Assembly: GCA_040954595.2 (NCBI GenBank)
Contig: CM082578.2
Location: 17,236,001 to 17,300,000, forward strand
From: Balanoglossus misakiensis
Lineage: Eukaryota; Hemichordata
Reading direction: 5' to 3'
DNA length: 64,000 bases
Shown: one piece after another, positions 62,697 to 64,000 of the stretch
Layout of the letters: every line of letters begins with the position of its first letter
Numbering within the stretch: the first letter of the stretch is position 1
Notes under the pieces: model-generated
What the model saw: the letters and a program-made list of their open reading frames with translations, nothing else
The model's database searches: none
What the model was told of the DNA's origin: nothing
Position numbers and translations under genes: made by a program

Positions 62697-62995
62697 CACG
62701 CCCCGTTCCTTGTTGGGCAGTTACTGCACGCGACACCTGTTTGCCTGCATCCGTCCGCTTGGTGGCGTTGTCAGCGGCCTTATCGCCCTTCCCTGATGAC
62801 TTGTTGGCTTGGGTAGAAACACCGGACGTCGCGGGGGTCTGCTGCGGTGGTTCCGGTTTCAATCTTCGTGCAATCCGTATCGACTCCAGCATTTTCTTCG
62901 CTGACGCAATGTTGAACATAGTCCACTCACCCAGCGGACTGGTCAGTGAGAAATCGCACTCCGCGATGCCAATTTCCTTCAGACTTTGAACCAGC
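62697..62995 (-). CDS. TRIM protein, exon after the micro-exon (linker)
   Basis: The 299-bp exon has acceptor TTTCTTTAATTGTAG and donor CGTG|GTGAGC (intron from 62696). One base completes the Arg codon split with the micro-exon, and the 3' end is phase 1, joining GGA across to the giant exon. It encodes LVQSLKEIGIAECDFSLTSP, the end of the coiled-coil region. A helical stretch with MLESIRIARRLKPEPPQQ follows, then a Ser/Lys-rich segment where the disorder of the next exon begins. No FN3 domain is seen. Confidence 0.8.
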
Positions 62996-63336
62996 CTACA
63001 ATTAAAGAAATCTGGCTATGTGGCGACTCACAACTTTATTTTTCACATACGTAGACTTCATGCAACTCCACCAAAATGAAGTTTCCCAACTTCTCTTTCA
63101 TTTATATACATGTAAAGTGGAATGTAGACAAAGATGAAATTGAACTCCCTCCAAGAGAAACTTAATGTTTCACAATCCTGTTTTTGGAATCAGTCGCCAC
63201 ATCCGCATGTCTGAGATAACGGTGTCATGCCTTCGAAGTTCTATTTTAGATGGACATATGAATATTAAACACAAAGACGGAAACGGGGGATTCTACCAAA
63301 CTTATCCACCGCCCATGGCGTTTTGAAGACACCTAC

Positions 63337-63359
63337 CTTTCTCGAAGGTCATCTGCAAA
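63337..63359 (-). CDS. TRIM protein, 23-bp micro-exon
   Basis: Acceptor TTTTTTTCTGTCAG and donor GAAAG|GTAGGT bracket exactly 23 bases coding FADDLRE plus two bases of Arg. A 23-bp exon at this place is the hallmark of class IV (PRY-SPRY) TRIM and butyrophilin-type genes. Phase 0 at its start and phase 2 at its end match both neighbours, giving KDPASFLL-FADDLRER-LVQSLK. Confidence 0.85.
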
Positions 63360-63429
63360 CTGACAGAAAAAAAGATGTAAATAAAGGTGTTAGCATACTG
63401 TTGCGGTGAGATAAAAGAACTCAGTGAAG

Positions 63430-63430
<1 letters not shown>

Positions 63431-63475
<45 letters not shown>
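63431..63475. repeat. (ATC)15 microsatellite in a TRIM intron
   Basis: Forty-five bases of ATC repeats lie between the micro-exon and the coiled-coil exon. The poly-Asp reading frame here is intronic. Confidence 0.95.
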
Positions 63476-63477
<2 letters not shown>

Positions 63478-63540
63478 TTATTGTGTTCGAACGAAAAGTA
63501 GCTGCACCAAGATAGACTCCAGGGTGTTGGACATGCTTAC

Positions 63541-63777
63541 CAATAAGAAAGATGCCGGGTCCTTTTGCACCACCTTGAGTTCTTGTGTGAGTTTCTGCAA
63601 CCCTTCTGAGACTGGCCACTTTTCTTCCACCTGGGACATCTTTGTAGTGACTTTTTGGAGTCGACTATCCACTTCTGTGTTGATGGTGTTTATCATGGCC
63701 ATTTCACGTGCATCGATCAACTGGCGCAGTTCACGGCATGTGTTTCGAATGTGCTGCTTCAGTCCCTCAGCGCCATC
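63541..63777 (-). CDS. TRIM protein, main coiled-coil exon
   Basis: The 237-bp exon (79 codons) is phase 0 at both ends, with acceptor TTTCCGTTTAG and donor TTATTG|GTAAGC. Its size matches the 231-234-bp coiled-coil exon of vertebrate class IV TRIM genes. It encodes the B-box C-terminal coiled coil: GLKQHIRNTCRELRQLIDAR, heptads through INTEVDSRLQKVTTKMSQVE, and the family ending VVQKDPASFLL, like the DPxxFLL of other TRIMs. This region forms the antiparallel dimer. The RING and B-box exons would lie beyond 64000. Confidence 0.85.
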
Positions 63778-63941
63778 CTAAACGGAAAATGTTAGTGACA
63801 TTTCAGAGAGTTCGCTTGCAAAATTAAATAACACATTTAACCTTTTATTACTGTTCGTGCCACAGTCTTGGTGGGTGTTCAGCTTTTTGGAGTGTGTGAT
63901 AAAAAGACGCCATGTATCGTAGAAAGCCCAGGTACACTCAC

Positions 63942-64000
63942 CTTGGCCGTCTTTTGGAAAGTGGTCACTGAATACATGAAGCGCTTGTTGATGGCGTTTA
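63942..64000 (-). CDS. TRIM protein, partial upstream coiled-coil exon
   Basis: The exon runs off the right edge. Its donor AAG|GTGAGT (intron from 63941) is phase 0. The visible 59 bases encode NAINKRFMYSVTTFQKTAK, consistent with the end of the 96-bp coiled-coil exon that precedes the 231-bp class in TRIM genes. RING and B-box are not in the window, so ligase activity cannot be judged here. Confidence 0.7.

Noticed and set aside
63302-63619. Minus-strand frame with poly-Asp in the TRIM region
   Set aside because: It runs through the intronic ATC microsatellite. Only the 23-bp micro-exon and the coiled-coil exon inside it are real, and in other frames.

Overview
This window is animal nuclear DNA. 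It is AT-rich and gene-poor. The real genes are split by GT-AG introns up to about 17 kb long, and several exons have good pyrimidine-rich acceptors. The gene set is a TRIM with PRY-SPRY, a histamine/muscarinic-type amine GPCR, and a membrane DNase I-like enzyme. Together with simple-sequence tracts, this fits a non-vertebrate bilaterian, most likely a marine invertebrate deuterostome. The phylum is an inference; no species can be named from the sequence alone.

Layout. (1) 188-407 (-): one well-bounded internal exon of an unrecognised gene that continues off the left edge. (2) 2675-20591 (+): the 3' part of a gene for an endonuclease/exonuclease/phosphatase (EEP, DNase I-like) protein. Two exons, 2675-2892 and 19863-20591, are separated by a 16.97 kb intron. 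Its catalytic fold appears to be interrupted by a Cys-rich, two-membrane-helix insertion. (3) 21 kb-42.8 kb: no confident gene. It holds a duplicated exon-like segment (25776-25985 and 26180-26400), a 432-bp inverted-repeat element with a TATA box and tandem repeats (35445-35876), and a 29-unit GAT microsatellite. (4) 43016-46441 (+): an aminergic-type GPCR whose coding region is a single exon (43553-45823), with a putative TATA box, a spliced leader and a poly(A) signal. (5) 46.4-57.65 kb: no gene recognised. (6) 57749-64000 (-): the 3' part of a TRIM gene. It has the class IV exon pattern (coiled-coil exons, 23-bp micro-exon, PRY-SPRY last exon), with a 3.66 kb exon encoding about 1,220 mostly disordered residues inserted before PRY-SPRY.

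The genes are unrelated in function and there are no operon-like relationships. The GPCR and TRIM genes are convergent. No CRISPR array, rRNA or confident tRNA was seen. The most unusual items are the interrupted EEP domain, the GPCR that lacks the TM3-ECL2 disulfide and the NPxxY proline, and the giant-exon TRIM.
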